Shown here piece by piece: positions 1 to 8,575 of a stretch of DNA of 21,878 bases (position 1 is the first letter of the stretch; every line of letters starts with the position of its first letter). The DNA lies in contig JBKQIY010000187.1 of assembly GCA_052148155.1 (NCBI GenBank), forward strand, positions 1 through 21,878. Reading direction: 5' to 3'. Position numbers and translations under genes: made by a program. Source of the DNA: JBBQER01 sp052148155 (GTDB lineage: Bacteria > Actinomycetota > Acidimicrobiia > IMCC26256 > PALSA-610). The notes beneath the pieces are model-generated. The model saw nothing but the letters and a program-made list of their open reading frames with translations, ran no database searches and had not been told where the DNA came from.

Positions 1-923
1 CGTTCATCCAGTACTCCCGCCAGTTCTCGATGCCGCTTACCCAGGTGGCATCGATGATGAACGTCTTCCAGTCTGGAATCGCGTCCTTCGAACGGGTGAC
101 GGAATTCCTCGACGCCGATGAGCAGAGCCCGGATGCTGCAACCACTCCCAATCCCCCGCCTGTACGGGGCCGAGTGGAATTCCACGACGTCACGTTCTCC
201 TATGAACCGAACCGCCCGCTCATCGAGTCGCTCTCACTGGTCGCGGAACCCGGGCAGACGATTGCCATCGTCGGGCCGACCGGCGCCGGGAAGACCACAC
301 TCGTCAACCTCATCATGCGGTTCTACGAGCTCAACAGTGGTTCGATCACGCTCGACGGACGCGACATTTCGTCGGTTCCGCGCCCGGAGCTGCGTTCCAA
401 GATCGGCATGGTGCTGCAAGACACTTGGCTGTTCGGCGGAAGCATTCACGACAACATCGCGTACGGCAACCCCGGCGCTAGCGAGGAGCGGATCCTCGAG
501 GCGGCTCGCGCAACGTACGTCGATCGTTTTGTTCACTCGCTTCCGGACGGCTATGAAACGCTGATCAACGAAGAGGCTGACAACGTCAGCGCCGGCCAAA
601 AACAGTTGCTCACAATCGCTCGTGCCTTCCTCGCCGACCCCGCGATTCTTATCCTCGACGAAGCTACGAGCTCCGTCGACACGCGCACCGAGGTCCTGAT
701 CCAAGAGGCCATGAACGCATTACGCAAGGACCGCACGAGCTTCGTGATCGCGCACCGTCTTTCGACCATTCGCGGCGCCGACGTCATCCTCGTGATGGAG
801 AACGGTCGTATTGTCGAGCAGGGCTCCCACGATCAGCTGCTCGGTCATGACGGCCCGTACTCGCGCCTGTATAACTCGCAGTTTGCGGCCGCCGCGGTCG
901 ACGTTGACGGCGAGGTCACCTGA
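1..923 (+). CDS. ABC transporter ATP-binding/permease protein, C-terminal part (5' end outside window)
   Basis: The open frame enters from the left edge (codons from base 3) and ends at TGA 921-923. It begins in the tail of the transmembrane domain (QYSRQFSMPLTQ, the last membrane helix and linker of type I exporters) and then holds a full nucleotide-binding domain: Walker A GPTGAGKTT at 273-299, signature VSAGQ in place of LSGGQ at 585-599, Walker B ILILDEA at 645-662, the D-loop SSVDT and the H-loop AHRLS. This arrangement and the wording SAGQKQLLTIARAFL match the MsbA/Rv1273c-like exporters of actinobacteria, which usually work as heterodimers at the inner membrane, so a partner is likely upstream. 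The substrate cannot be read. The gene converges on the next one with an 8-bp overlap of the two 3' ends. Confidence 0.93.
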   Translation, partial: FIQYSRQFSMPLTQVASMMNVFQSGIASFERVTEFLDADEQSPDAATTPNPPPVRGRVEFHDVTFSYEPNRPLIESLSLVAEPGQTIAIVGPTGAGKTTLVNLIMRFYELNSGSITLDGRDISSVPRPELRSKIGMVLQDTWLFGGSIHDNIAYGNPGASEERILEAARATYVDRFVHSLPDGYETLINEEADNVSAGQKQLLTIARAFLADPAILILDEATSSVDTRTEVLIQEAMNALRKDRTSFVIAHRLSTIRGADVILVMENGRIVEQGSHDQLLGHDGPYSRLYNSQFAAAAVDVDGEVT

Positions 924-2547
924 CGGTCGGAAAGACGGTCGGCACTGCGCATATCAGCGGTCCCTCGCGCGAGTTCATCGGGAACACCCGGAAGCGAACG
1001 TTGCGCAGCGACGACGACAGCGTGACACCGGGTCCGAAGGTTAGAGGCAGGTATCCGCTCTGCACTCCAACATACGGAGCGATCACGACCGCGTCCCTGA
1101 CAATACGTAGGGACTCTCCCAGTCCGAGGTTGATCCGAATGCCATGGACCACCGGCCGGCACGTTTCGGAGCCCGTTGGATGATGAGGAACGCTCCGCAA
1201 CGCGAGACGCAGCTGACCCTCGGCTCGCTCGACGTCAGTGATCGATGACGGCGCGGGTATGCGACCCGAGGCCGCGCCGTCGAGGAGCCAGCCGATGGTG
1301 AACGGCGGGAGGGGCTCGGTCGACTTCGGAACGAGGCGGCTGTCACGCAGGCGAGGGAGGAGGAATACCGTCTGGCGAAACAGGGCTGTCTTAGTCTCCT
1401 GGTTGTGGGTGTAGGCCGCGATGGCACGGACGTTCCCGGGGATCCCGATCAGCAATATCGCGAAGACCGCGAGCGCCGTCGTTCGCCATCGCCGCACGAC
1501 GGCATCGGCGGCGATACCCAATGCGGGGAGCAGCATCGCCAGGGTGAGGTCGAGATAACGGCTGCGATGTGTTGCTCCCGGAAGTCCCGCGCGTCCGAAC
1601 GCGGTGATCACGAGATACACGACCGCTCCGACCAGCAACGCGAACGGAGCGGCAGCTTGGCGTGACCAATTCGCTCGCCCGGCCGGTCGCCATGCGAGCA
1701 CGAGACCCGCAATCAGCAGCCACCCGAGCAGCGCCGCGGTCGCGTCGAAAGAGCCAACCGCGCGAAAGACGTTCACGATCGTCGCCGCGACGAACCGCGC
1801 CAGTCCGATGGGCGTGATTCCTTGCGTCGAGTAGCTACCTCGGGCGTACCGATACCACCACAACAGGTATAGGAGTCCCAACGGAACGGTGTGAATCGCG
1901 GCGATACGCCAACCGCGGCGAACCAAGGCCGCGATCCCGACCACGATGACCATGGTGACCGCAACGCCGGAACAGAGCATGCCGGCAGTACCAGCGGCTA
2001 GGCCGATCCAGTCCCGGCGATCGAGCGGACCGTCGTGATCGGCGAGCAGGAGGTGGGCCAACCCGAAGACGAGCGATCCGACCTGTGTGATCTGGAACGC
2101 CCAAACGATGTCTTGGTAGCCGCGTCCGAACAGGACAAGGATCGCCGCTGCCGCCGTGGCGATCCATGGACGAACTCCGGAGCGCCGCATGACGCAACGG
2201 ACCATCCACGCGGCCGCGAGATGGAGCGCGACGATCAGGACCTGGTACGGCGCATAGCTGCGCAGCCCAACCGTCCACCACAGTAAGCGGTACACCAGGA
2301 TCGGGATGGTCGACCAGTGCCCGAAGTGGGGGCGCATGAGATCGTCGAAGTTCCCAGCACGCCGCGTCGTGATGAAGTCCCATTCGTCGTTGAAGAACCA
2401 GACGCGCCGACCGAGATACAAGAACAGCCCGGATGCGAACGCCCCGATGCCTGCGAACGCAAACACGGCGACGCGGTCCTCCGCAGGGTCCCGCGACGCA
2501 TCGTCGATGGAGCCGGCTGCGGCCGACTCAACTCCGACGACGGTCAC
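916..2547 (-). CDS. Polytopic membrane protein, GT-C glycosyltransferase-like
   Basis: A 543-residue protein with about ten to eleven hydrophobic helices spread over residues 28-385, followed by a soluble tail of roughly 130 residues. After the first helix lies FFNDEWDF (D54, E55). An acidic pair in the first extracytoplasmic loop is typical of GT-C enzymes (PMT, Emb and ArnT types), which transfer sugars from polyprenyl-phosphate donors on the outer face of the membrane. Overall similarity is not strong enough to name a family, so GT-C is an inference from topology and this motif. The GTG start at 2547 overlaps the stop of the upstream amidohydrolase (GTGA, 2544-2547), which implies translational coupling and a shared transcript. 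It could also be a membrane protein of another kind. Confidence 0.8.
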   Translation of the reverse strand: MTVVGVESAAAGSIDDASRDPAEDRVAVFAFAGIGAFASGLFLYLGRRVWFFNDEWDFITTRRAGNFDDLMRPHFGHWSTIPILVYRLLWWTVGLRSYAPYQVLIVALHLAAAWMVRCVMRRSGVRPWIATAAAAILVLFGRGYQDIVWAFQITQVGSLVFGLAHLLLADHDGPLDRRDWIGLAAGTAGMLCSGVAVTMVIVVGIAALVRRGWRIAAIHTVPLGLLYLLWWYRYARGSYSTQGITPIGLARFVAATIVNVFRAVGSFDATAALLGWLLIAGLVLAWRPAGRANWSRQAAAPFALLVGAVVYLVITAFGRAGLPGATHRSRYLDLTLAMLLPALGIAADAVVRRWRTTALAVFAILLIGIPGNVRAIAAYTHNQETKTALFRQTVFLLPRLRDSRLVPKSTEPLPPFTIGWLLDGAASGRIPAPSSITDVERAEGQLRLALRSVPHHPTGSETCRPVVHGIRINLGLGESLRIVRDAVVIAPYVGVQSGYLPLTFGPGVTLSSSLRNVRFRVFPMNSREGPLICAVPTVFPTVR

Positions 2548-4280
2548 GAGTTGCGCACAAGCCGCCCGGGTCGCGCGCCGGTATCGCTCCCGTTGCGACG
2601 CGTGATCTCACCGTTCACCAGCGTGGCGCGGTAGCCACTTGCGTCTTGCAACAGCCGAGTGCCGCCGGCCGGGAGATCGCATACCGCACGGGGCGCATCC
2701 AGCCGCAAACGCGTCAGGTCGATCACGTTCAGATCGGCACGGAGCCCGACGGCGACGCGCCCACGATCGGTGAAACCATAGAGGTCCGCGGGTTGCGACG
2801 TGAGTCGGCGGACTGCATCCTCGAGCGCAAGGCGCGGTCCGCGCGATCGATCACGCACCCAATGCGTCAGCATGTACGTAGGGATGGACGCATCGCATAT
2901 GGCGCCGCAGTGCGCTCCCCCATCGGCAAGTCCGAGAACTGCACTCTGATCCTGCAGCTGTTCGTAGAGTGCGTCATGGTTCGCGTCGGCGTAGTTGAAC
3001 AAGGGCAGCAACAGCAATGCTGTGCCGTCACCCGCCACGAGGGAGTCGTACGCGACCGCCTCGACACCTGCTCCGGCGCGCTCGGCGAGTTCGCCAAGTG
3101 ACGCTGAGGCCGGCTGCTCGTAGTCGGGCTCCTCGCCCAGCACGAAGCACGACGGCAGCAGACCCAACAGCGCGGCTTGGGTGAACGTCTGCACTGGATC
3201 GTCCGTCTCGGCCCGTTCGGCGAGAATTCGCTCGCGCACCCTGGGCTGGCGCAACGCTCCGAGACGTTGCGACAGAGGAAGGTGCGCCACCGCTTCGTAC
3301 GTCGGACGAAGCCGGAACGGGTGGCGTACTTCCCAGCCGAGCAGCACGCCGAAGGGACGTCCCGCGACGAGCGGCACGACGTTGCCGCCGCGACTTCGCC
3401 ATCGGCCGGCCGTAGCCATCTCCTGGTGCCATCGCCGTGGCGCCTGGTTGTGCTGCAACACGATGAACGTGACGGTCAATCCGGTATCGACGGCGGCCTG
3501 ACCGATCCAATCCAGTTCGGTTGCGACCACCGCGGAATCGTCGCCGGGACTGATGCCCGCCATCGCGACCTCGAAGATCCGTCCGCCGCCGTCGGCGACG
3601 GCCCGAGCGATCGCAAACAGTTCGTCGTCCGCAGCGAACGTGCCCGGGACCGGTGTTCCATCCAAGCTTGTGTGCCCCAGCGTTCGCGACGTCGTAAATC
3701 CGAAGGCGCCGGCTTGCATCGCTTCTTTCGCCAGGCGACTCATGGTGTCGATGTCGACAGGTTCGGCCTTCCCGTTCTGGGCGCCGCGCTCGCCCATCAC
3801 GTATCCGCGGAGCGGACCGTGCGGAAGTTGCGCGGCAACGTCGACGGTCCATTGACGAGTTCCGAGCAGGTCGAGGTACTCGGGAAACGATTCCCAACCC
3901 CAGTTCATCCCTTCGTGAAGCGCCGAGCCGGGGATATCCTCAACGCCCTCCATCAACTCGATGAGCCAGCTCTCCTTGCCCGGCCGAACCGGCGCGAATC
4001 CAACACCGCAGTTTCCGGTCACGACGGTCGTCACGCCATGCGGGCTTGACGGTTCGAGCATGGCGTCCCAGGTCGCCTGCCCGTCATAGTGCGTGTGTGG
4101 GTCGACGAACCCGGGCGTGATGATGCATCCGGTGGCGTCGATGATCTCGGTGGCGTCTTCGGCGTCGATCGACTCGGCCAGGGCCGCGATGCGACCGCCG
4201 CGAATTGCGAGGTCAGCACGCACGACCGGGCCACCGGTGCCATCGACGACCTCGCCGCCCTGGATGACGATCTCGTACAT
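2544..4280 (-). CDS. N-acyl-D-amino-acid deacylase / D-aminoacylase family amidohydrolase
   Basis: A 578-residue protein of the amidohydrolase superfamily (Amidohydro_3), which hydrolyses N-acyl-D-amino acids or related amides with a bound metal. The N-terminal beta-sandwich ends in the classic ITPGFVDPHTHYD (H62, H64, D66). It continues with TGNCGVGF (C91, the cysteine metal ligand typical of D-aminoacylases rather than a carboxylated lysine), an LQHN histidine (H277) and LADGGAHC (D453, the catalytic aspartate position). The end (DLNVIDL, VNGEITR) is the usual return to the N-terminal sandwich. Length is normal for the family. The ATG at 4280 has a run of five G (4287-4291 on the opposite strand) six bases upstream as its ribosome binding site. 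It is the first gene of an operon with the GT-C-like membrane protein. The exact substrate is unknown, and many homologues are only labelled amidohydrolase. Confidence 0.92.
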   Translation of the reverse strand: MYEIVIQGGEVVDGTGGPVVRADLAIRGGRIAALAESIDAEDATEIIDATGCIITPGFVDPHTHYDGQATWDAMLEPSSPHGVTTVVTGNCGVGFAPVRPGKESWLIELMEGVEDIPGSALHEGMNWGWESFPEYLDLLGTRQWTVDVAAQLPHGPLRGYVMGERGAQNGKAEPVDIDTMSRLAKEAMQAGAFGFTTSRTLGHTSLDGTPVPGTFAADDELFAIARAVADGGGRIFEVAMAGISPGDDSAVVATELDWIGQAAVDTGLTVTFIVLQHNQAPRRWHQEMATAGRWRSRGGNVVPLVAGRPFGVLLGWEVRHPFRLRPTYEAVAHLPLSQRLGALRQPRVRERILAERAETDDPVQTFTQAALLGLLPSCFVLGEEPDYEQPASASLGELAERAGAGVEAVAYDSLVAGDGTALLLLPLFNYADANHDALYEQLQDQSAVLGLADGGAHCGAICDASIPTYMLTHWVRDRSRGPRLALEDAVRRLTSQPADLYGFTDRGRVAVGLRADLNVIDLTRLRLDAPRAVCDLPAGGTRLLQDASGYRATLVNGEITRRNGSDTGARPGRLVRNS

Positions 4281-4881
4281 CCTCGACCCCCTGCCGGCGT
4301 GTCACGGACGCTCCCGACGGTAGTCCCTCGCACTGACACGACCGTTGCGTCCGTCCCTGATCCGTCGATGTGATGTTGTTGCGCCACAGCCGATCCCCTC
4401 GACGCCCCGCGGCGAAGGTCATGTGATGTCGGGTCGCGAGCGGGGCGACGCCTTTCCAGAGGTGCGGCGATGAATTCGAGGCGCCGGAGCACGACCGTCG
4501 CTCAACACGGGCGCAGTGCGCTCGCAGGGAGGCGAAGAGCTGATCGGGACGACGTCCTCGACGGCGAGCGACTCGGTCGCGATGCGACAACGCCGACGTC
4601 CGTCGCGCATTGCCGCGCGAGGCGGCCGACAGTGCCGGACGCCAATCCCGACGCGAACACGCAATTCGAACCGAACCGAGTCATGCCCGAACGCGTGGCG
4701 CCGGGGTGCGCACCACGGTAGGCACGACACCGTGCGCGGGGTCACACAGATACGTTCGCGGAACTTGGCTCCGAAACGGGTCGATAGGGCGCGCGCCCGG
4801 CGTCAACTGAGCGTGCTTGACATCACGGTCGCCGACCGCCACGAAACCAGGCCCGCGGGACTCGGACGCGTAAAGAACGGA
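4281..4881. other. Gene-poor spacer
   Basis: About 600 bp between the sigma factor 3' end and the amidohydrolase start. Frames on both strands are either short or rich in arginine and serine with no recognisable domain, as expected for GC-rich noncoding DNA. It should contain the promoter of the amidohydrolase operon (minus strand), but no clear -35/-10 pair is visible. One 12-bp perfect palindrome, GGGCGCGCGCCC, lies at 4787-4798, about 85 bp past the sigma factor stop. Confidence 0.6.
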
Positions 4882-5844
4882 TCACGCGTCGAGAAGACTT
4901 CTGACGTCCACCTGGCTGGCGCAACGACGCATCTTCGACATCGCCCGGGCTTCGATCTGACGTATGCGCTCGTGCGTCACATCGAAATGCGTCCCTACCT
5001 CTTTGAGCGTGCGCGGCTCGCCGCGGTCGAAACCGAAGCGAAGGGAGATGATTCGTCGCTCCCGCTCGTCGAGCGTGCCGAGCAACGTCGCGACATGCGA
5101 TACCGAAAGCTCCACCAGCGCCGAGTCGAGTGGCTCGGGCCCGTCATGATCCTCGATGAAATCCCCGAGCTCGTTGTCGCTGCCCTCGCGCAATGGTTCC
5201 GACAACGATCTCGGCTCGGCCGCGAATCGCAACACCTCGGCGACCTTGTCCTCGTCCAGATCGATCTCCGCCGCGATCTCGGAAACGGTCGCCGGTCGAT
5301 GCAGCTTGAACTCGAGACACCAGCGCGCGCGTTGCACCTGGGTGAGCCGACTGGCGACACGGGCCGGCAGCCGGATCATTCGCCCGGTATTGACGACACC
5401 ACGGGTTATGGCCTGCCGGATCCACCATGTCGCATACGTCGAGAACTTGAACCCGGGACGCCAGTCGAACTTCTCGACCGCGTGCATCAAGCCCAGGTTG
5501 CCTTCCTGAATGAGGTCGAGCAGCGGCTGACCCGAGCCTTGGTACTTCTTCGCGATCGATACGACAAGACGCAGATTCGACTGCACGAACGTCGCTCGGG
5601 CGTCTTCGCCCGCTCGCACCGCGCGACGCAGCGCGCGCATCTCCTCCGGCGCGAGCGGCCTGGCGGCCGTCAGTCGCGCACGAGCGACGATTCCGTTCTC
5701 GATCCTTTGCGCGAGACGAACCTCATCTTGCTTTGTCAGCATCGGATAGCGGCCGATGTCATTGAGGTACAGCCGCACCAAGTCTTCGTCGGCGCGCGCG
5801 ACTCGGGGTTGCGGTACCGACATCCTGTCATTCGTCATAGTCAT
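4882..5844 (-). CDS. RNA polymerase sigma-70 family factor, group 2 (RpoD/SigB-like)
   Basis: A sigma factor of about 320 residues that directs core RNA polymerase to -10/-35 promoters. It shows region 1.2 (DLVRLYLNDIGRYPMLT), region 2 (NLRLVVSIAKKYQG, LLDLIQEGNLGLMHAVEKFD, FSTYATWWIRQAITR), region 3, and region 4 (LDERERRIISLRFG and the helix-turn-helix TLKEVGTHFDVTHERIRQIE). The long region 1.1 of the housekeeping factor is absent, and with this length it fits group 2 factors such as SigB or HrdA types that run stationary-phase or stress programmes; that role is inferred. I chose ATG 5844 because a six-G run (5853-5858 on the opposite strand) sits eight bases upstream. A GTG at 5862 would add six residues, but its AAGGA is too close. 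ATGs at 5838 and 5823 are also possible. No anti-sigma gene is adjacent. Confidence 0.93.
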   Translation of the reverse strand: MTMTNDRMSVPQPRVARADEDLVRLYLNDIGRYPMLTKQDEVRLAQRIENGIVARARLTAARPLAPEEMRALRRAVRAGEDARATFVQSNLRLVVSIAKKYQGSGQPLLDLIQEGNLGLMHAVEKFDWRPGFKFSTYATWWIRQAITRGVVNTGRMIRLPARVASRLTQVQRARWCLEFKLHRPATVSEIAAEIDLDEDKVAEVLRFAAEPRSLSEPLREGSDNELGDFIEDHDGPEPLDSALVELSVSHVATLLGTLDERERRIISLRFGFDRGEPRTLKEVGTHFDVTHERIRQIEARAMSKMRRCASQVDVRSLLDA

Positions 5845-5855
5845 CAGCGCGGCCC

Positions 5856-5876
5856 CCCGCACGATCCTTGTGCGGG
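5856..5876 (-). promoter_or_regulatory. Hairpin in the sigma factor leader
   Basis: Perfect 7-bp inverted repeat CCCGCAC / GTGCGGG with a 7-base loop, ending at the G-run used as ribosome binding site. In the minus-strand mRNA the 3' arm contains part of the G-run and the alternative GTG, while the loop carries AAGGAT. It could limit access to the ribosome binding site. Function is inferred only from position. Confidence 0.4.
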
Positions 5877-6087
5877 TATGAGTTAACAGGTCCCGCTACC
5901 CAAGTCATCGTCCAAGTGCCCGATTTGGTGACGCGCGACGCCAACCTTGCCGATTCTTGACCGAATCGAGCCCGGGCCGTGACGACTTGTTGTCGGAGAC
6001 GATCGCGTCGATCGGACGACGCGGGTTCGCCGTGCCGCGCAGTCGTTACAGAACGCGGTCCGGTTTCCGAAATCGGTCACGGCTTCT

Positions 6088-6113
6088 TGACGTCGTCGGA
6101 CGCGACGACGTCA
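6088..6113. repeat. 10-bp perfect inverted repeat (hairpin or operator)
   Basis: TGACGTCGTC (6088-6097), six-base loop, GACGACGTCA (6104-6113). It lies in the spacer between two minus-strand genes, about 215 bases after the lipoprotein stop and 245 bases before the sigma start. There is no T-tract on either side, so a classic Rho-independent terminator is unlikely. A dimeric regulator site or a factor-dependent terminator fits better. Confidence 0.45.
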
Positions 6114-6327
6114 TCGCCGTTGGCGCATCGCGCGTTCGCGCCGAGGCATTTGGCGATGACGCAACGCCCGGTCCGGTGCCCCGTCGCAGCCATCGACTTA
6201 CAGGAGCCGAGGCCCGCGTCGGTGGCCGCTGAACGCGGTTGGACGTCCACGGCGACGTCGCTACGAAACGGTTTCTGGCGCTGAGGTTACGCTGCGGGAA
6301 CGCGATCGTGCGGAGACGTCGTCAGCG

Positions 6328-7764
6328 TCAGTGCGGCGCGATCTCGATCGGCGGATAGGCATAGCGACCGTCGAGGACGCTGGTCTCGGGAAGATAGAGA
6401 CGCATGATGAGGATGAACGGGCCGGCGGGTGCCGGCAGCCAGTTCGATTCGTGTCCCACGGGTGGGCTGTGTTGAATGTAGAGGTCGAGTGAGTCGTCGG
6501 CGCCGTATTGCAGCCCGGCGGTGTCATCTCCGATTGCGTAGCGGTTGATCGGGTTTGCAGTGAAGAACAGGTCGTCCCCGTACATCGTGATCGACCAGAA
6601 CGCGTTGACGGGCGGAAAGTCGCCACGTGCGAAGTGCACGACGTAACTGTGAGCTCCGCTCAGTTCGTTTCCGGTGGCGTCGCGCACCGCGTGCGCGTAG
6701 ACCGCCTCTGCGGATACGTTTGCACCCCAACCCGTTTCCGCGACCGCGGCTCGCGTCAGTGCGTCGTGTCCGTACGTTCCGACGTGCAGGTTGACGGTCC
6801 AGCCGTCGGTCGTGACGCCGCTGTTCGCTGCGGCGTTGGCTATGCGGGCCGCGCCCAGTCGCACGCCCTCGATGAGCGCGGCACGCACATGCGGGTCGTG
6901 CACTTGTGTGCTTGGATGGCGTCCGGCGCCGATTCCGAGATCTGAGAAACCTTGCAGCGTTTGACGCTCGATCGGATCGGTCGGCGGATTGATCGCAAGC
7001 GCGTCCCCGAGCTGATCAAAGAATCCGATACCGGCCGCGGCGATCGACTGTGGTGTGCCCGCCGGACGTCCGAACGGAGGAGGTGCAGGCGCGGGCGTCG
7101 TATGTGTGATCGTCGAGAGGGCCTCCAGCTCGATGTGCTGGGCGAGCGCGTGTACTCGAGCGACGTCAGCTGTATCGGTGGCGCGGAACCGGCCGAGGAG
7201 CAACAACTGCGGTGTCGGTGACGCGAGCCGGGTGAGACCGCGTGGAAGGTGGCCGCGCCAACCGGGCGGAGTGATCACCCATCGGCCGGCCCGACCGCCG
7301 GTCGCGCGCGTGCCGATGTAGGCGAACGAATCGGTGTAGGCCGACAGCAGTTGGAACGAGTAGTAGCGGGTGTGAATTGCGGGCAATGTGAGAACGTACG
7401 GTTCGCCGCGCAAATCGAGCGGCGCGACCGCGTACAGCGTGTCAGCGTTCGGAGCCACGATCGTGCGTGAGGTGATGTTCGACAGTGCGCGCTGGAATGA
7501 CAGGTGGTTTTCAGGCGCCCGCTGCGCGAGCGACTGGAGCGTCCGCTCACTCGCGACCAGCGGGTACCCCCAAACATATGCGTCGGCTGCCTGTTGCGCG
7601 TCAGACTCGGGCGGAGCTAACCGACGGGCACCAAGGGACGTCGACGCGCGCGAGACGCCGGGACCGGATGTCGGCCTCGTCGATTGCAGAGTCCCATGGG
7701 AGCTGCATGCACCAAGCATCGCGACCAGAGCCAACGCGGCTGCTGCCCGCCGATCAGCGCGCAT
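6328..7764 (-). CDS. DUF1254/DUF1214 domain lipoprotein
   Basis: A secreted lipoprotein of 478 residues from ATG 7764. The N-terminus is a lipoprotein signal: basic RADRR, hydrophobic AAAALALVAML, then the lipobox LGAC with Cys20, so the mature protein is anchored outside the membrane. Next comes a DUF1254 domain (AYVWGYPLV, NADTLYAVAPLDL, YYSFQLLSAYTDSFAYIG) and a C-terminal DUF1214 domain (FWSITMYGDDLFF, NRYAIGDD, NWLPAPAGPFILIMRLYLP). The two domains normally occur together in exported proteins of unknown function. The frame stays open for 37 more codons upstream (to GTG 7875), but that extension hides the signal peptide, so 7764 is preferred even though no clear ribosome binding site precedes it. 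No partner gene is close. Confidence 0.9.
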   Translation of the reverse strand: MRADRRAAAALALVAMLGACSSHGTLQSTRPTSGPGVSRASTSLGARRLAPPESDAQQAADAYVWGYPLVASERTLQSLAQRAPENHLSFQRALSNITSRTIVAPNADTLYAVAPLDLRGEPYVLTLPAIHTRYYSFQLLSAYTDSFAYIGTRATGGRAGRWVITPPGWRGHLPRGLTRLASPTPQLLLLGRFRATDTADVARVHALAQHIELEALSTITHTTPAPAPPPFGRPAGTPQSIAAAGIGFFDQLGDALAINPPTDPIERQTLQGFSDLGIGAGRHPSTQVHDPHVRAALIEGVRLGAARIANAAANSGVTTDGWTVNLHVGTYGHDALTRAAVAETGWGANVSAEAVYAHAVRDATGNELSGAHSYVVHFARGDFPPVNAFWSITMYGDDLFFTANPINRYAIGDDTAGLQYGADDSLDLYIQHSPPVGHESNWLPAPAGPFILIMRLYLPETSVLDGRYAYPPIEIAPH

Positions 7765-8575
7765 TCGAGGCAACGAAGATGTCGACCTGACAGGTGAATC
7801 GGACGGCCGCGAAGTCGAAGTTGCCACCGACGTCGCGGGCGATGGTCCTGCGCGGACTCTTCGCGGAGCTGACACTCGGATCCGCGATCGGTATCTCGTC
7901 GGTCGACGAGCTATTGATCTCGTCGACTGGTCTGATCCGATGGTCGACTACATCCGCGGTCTTGCGAAGCAAGTCACGCCGCCTTTCCTATGGCGCCCAC
8001 GTTGAGTATTCGGCAATACGCGCGCGACCGACAGTAGCGATCGCGTCTGTGAGCCGGTAACGCGAAGACAGCCCCGCCGCGGCCGTCGTTCACTGCCCCG
8101 AGCGGTTCGGCCGCAGCGACCGGATCACAGCCGTCTGCGCAACGTTCTCGCCTGCGCGCGCCGGCTGGGCTGTACGCCGGCGGGTCGTCACGCCTCGGTG
8201 TAGCGGCACGAGATGGGCGCCGCGCACCGCAAGAAAGCGTCAGCGCAATGGAAGAGGGCGCCTTTCCTGGTCGTCATTGCAACCTCGGTACTCGCGGCGC
8301 CTGACCGCCAGTCAGATATCGGCACGGTGTTCGGCCCATCTTCGCCTGCGCCTGCCGTCGGATGTTCGAGCCGCGTCGCCTGGCGTCAACGGACCGACGA
8401 CGTGCAGCTGATACCCAGATCCTAGAGTCGTGCGGCGAGCGACTCTCTGAGAGCGCAATGAGCCCGTCAACCTCGACGGCACGCGTCTCGATGTCGAGGT
8501 CGCGGATGGCTCCGACCCGCGCTCAATACGATCGAGCCTTCGTACTCGGCGGCGAGTGCCAACTGGGGCACCGGG
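7765..8575. other. Gene-poor divergent spacer
   Basis: About 810 bp between the divergent lipoprotein and amidase genes; both promoters must lie here but none is clear. Two weak coding candidates were seen. One is a 73-residue plus-strand frame from ATG 7842 to 8060. The other is a 70-residue plus-strand frame at 8213-8425 that starts with a basic stretch and a hydrophobic segment (APFLVVIATSVLAA). Neither has a good ribosome binding site or a known domain. Confidence 0.55.
8213..8425 (+). CDS. Doubtful small ORF with signal-like N-terminus
   Basis: A 70-residue frame with ATG start. Residues 1-15 are rich in Lys and Arg (AAHRKKASAQWKR), followed by a hydrophobic run FLVVIATSVLAA that resembles a signal peptide with cleavage after LAA. 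The rest has no known domain. The upstream GCACGAG is a poor ribosome binding site. It may be chance in GC-rich DNA and is kept only as a candidate. Confidence 0.15.
   Translation: MGAAHRKKASAQWKRAPFLVVIATSVLAAPDRQSDIGTVFGPSSPAPAVGCSSRVAWRQRTDDVQLIPRS

Larger units (their letters stand above)
5845..6327. other. Gene-poor spacer upstream of the sigma factor
   Basis: About 480 bp between the DUF1254 lipoprotein stop and the sigma factor start, both on the minus strand. No frame shows a recognisable protein. It holds the leader hairpin next to the sigma start and a 10-bp perfect inverted repeat at 6088-6113. The sigma promoter must lie here; TTGGAC-like and TTAAC-like elements occur around 5885-5920 but with poor spacing, so I do not call a promoter. 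Confidence 0.6.

Noticed and set aside
4787..4798. Perfect 12-bp palindrome GGGCGCGCGCCC
   Set aside because: Made only of G and C in GC-rich DNA, not extended by its flanks and not next to a start; chance is a fair explanation.
7754..7972. Minus-strand 72-residue frame with TTG start overlapping the lipoprotein signal region
   Set aside because: It would overlap the well-supported lipoprotein start and shows no domain.
7794..8060. Plus-strand frame of 88 residues (73 from ATG 7842) in the divergent spacer
   Set aside because: Moderate GC3 bias only in its first half, no ribosome binding site and no recognisable domain.
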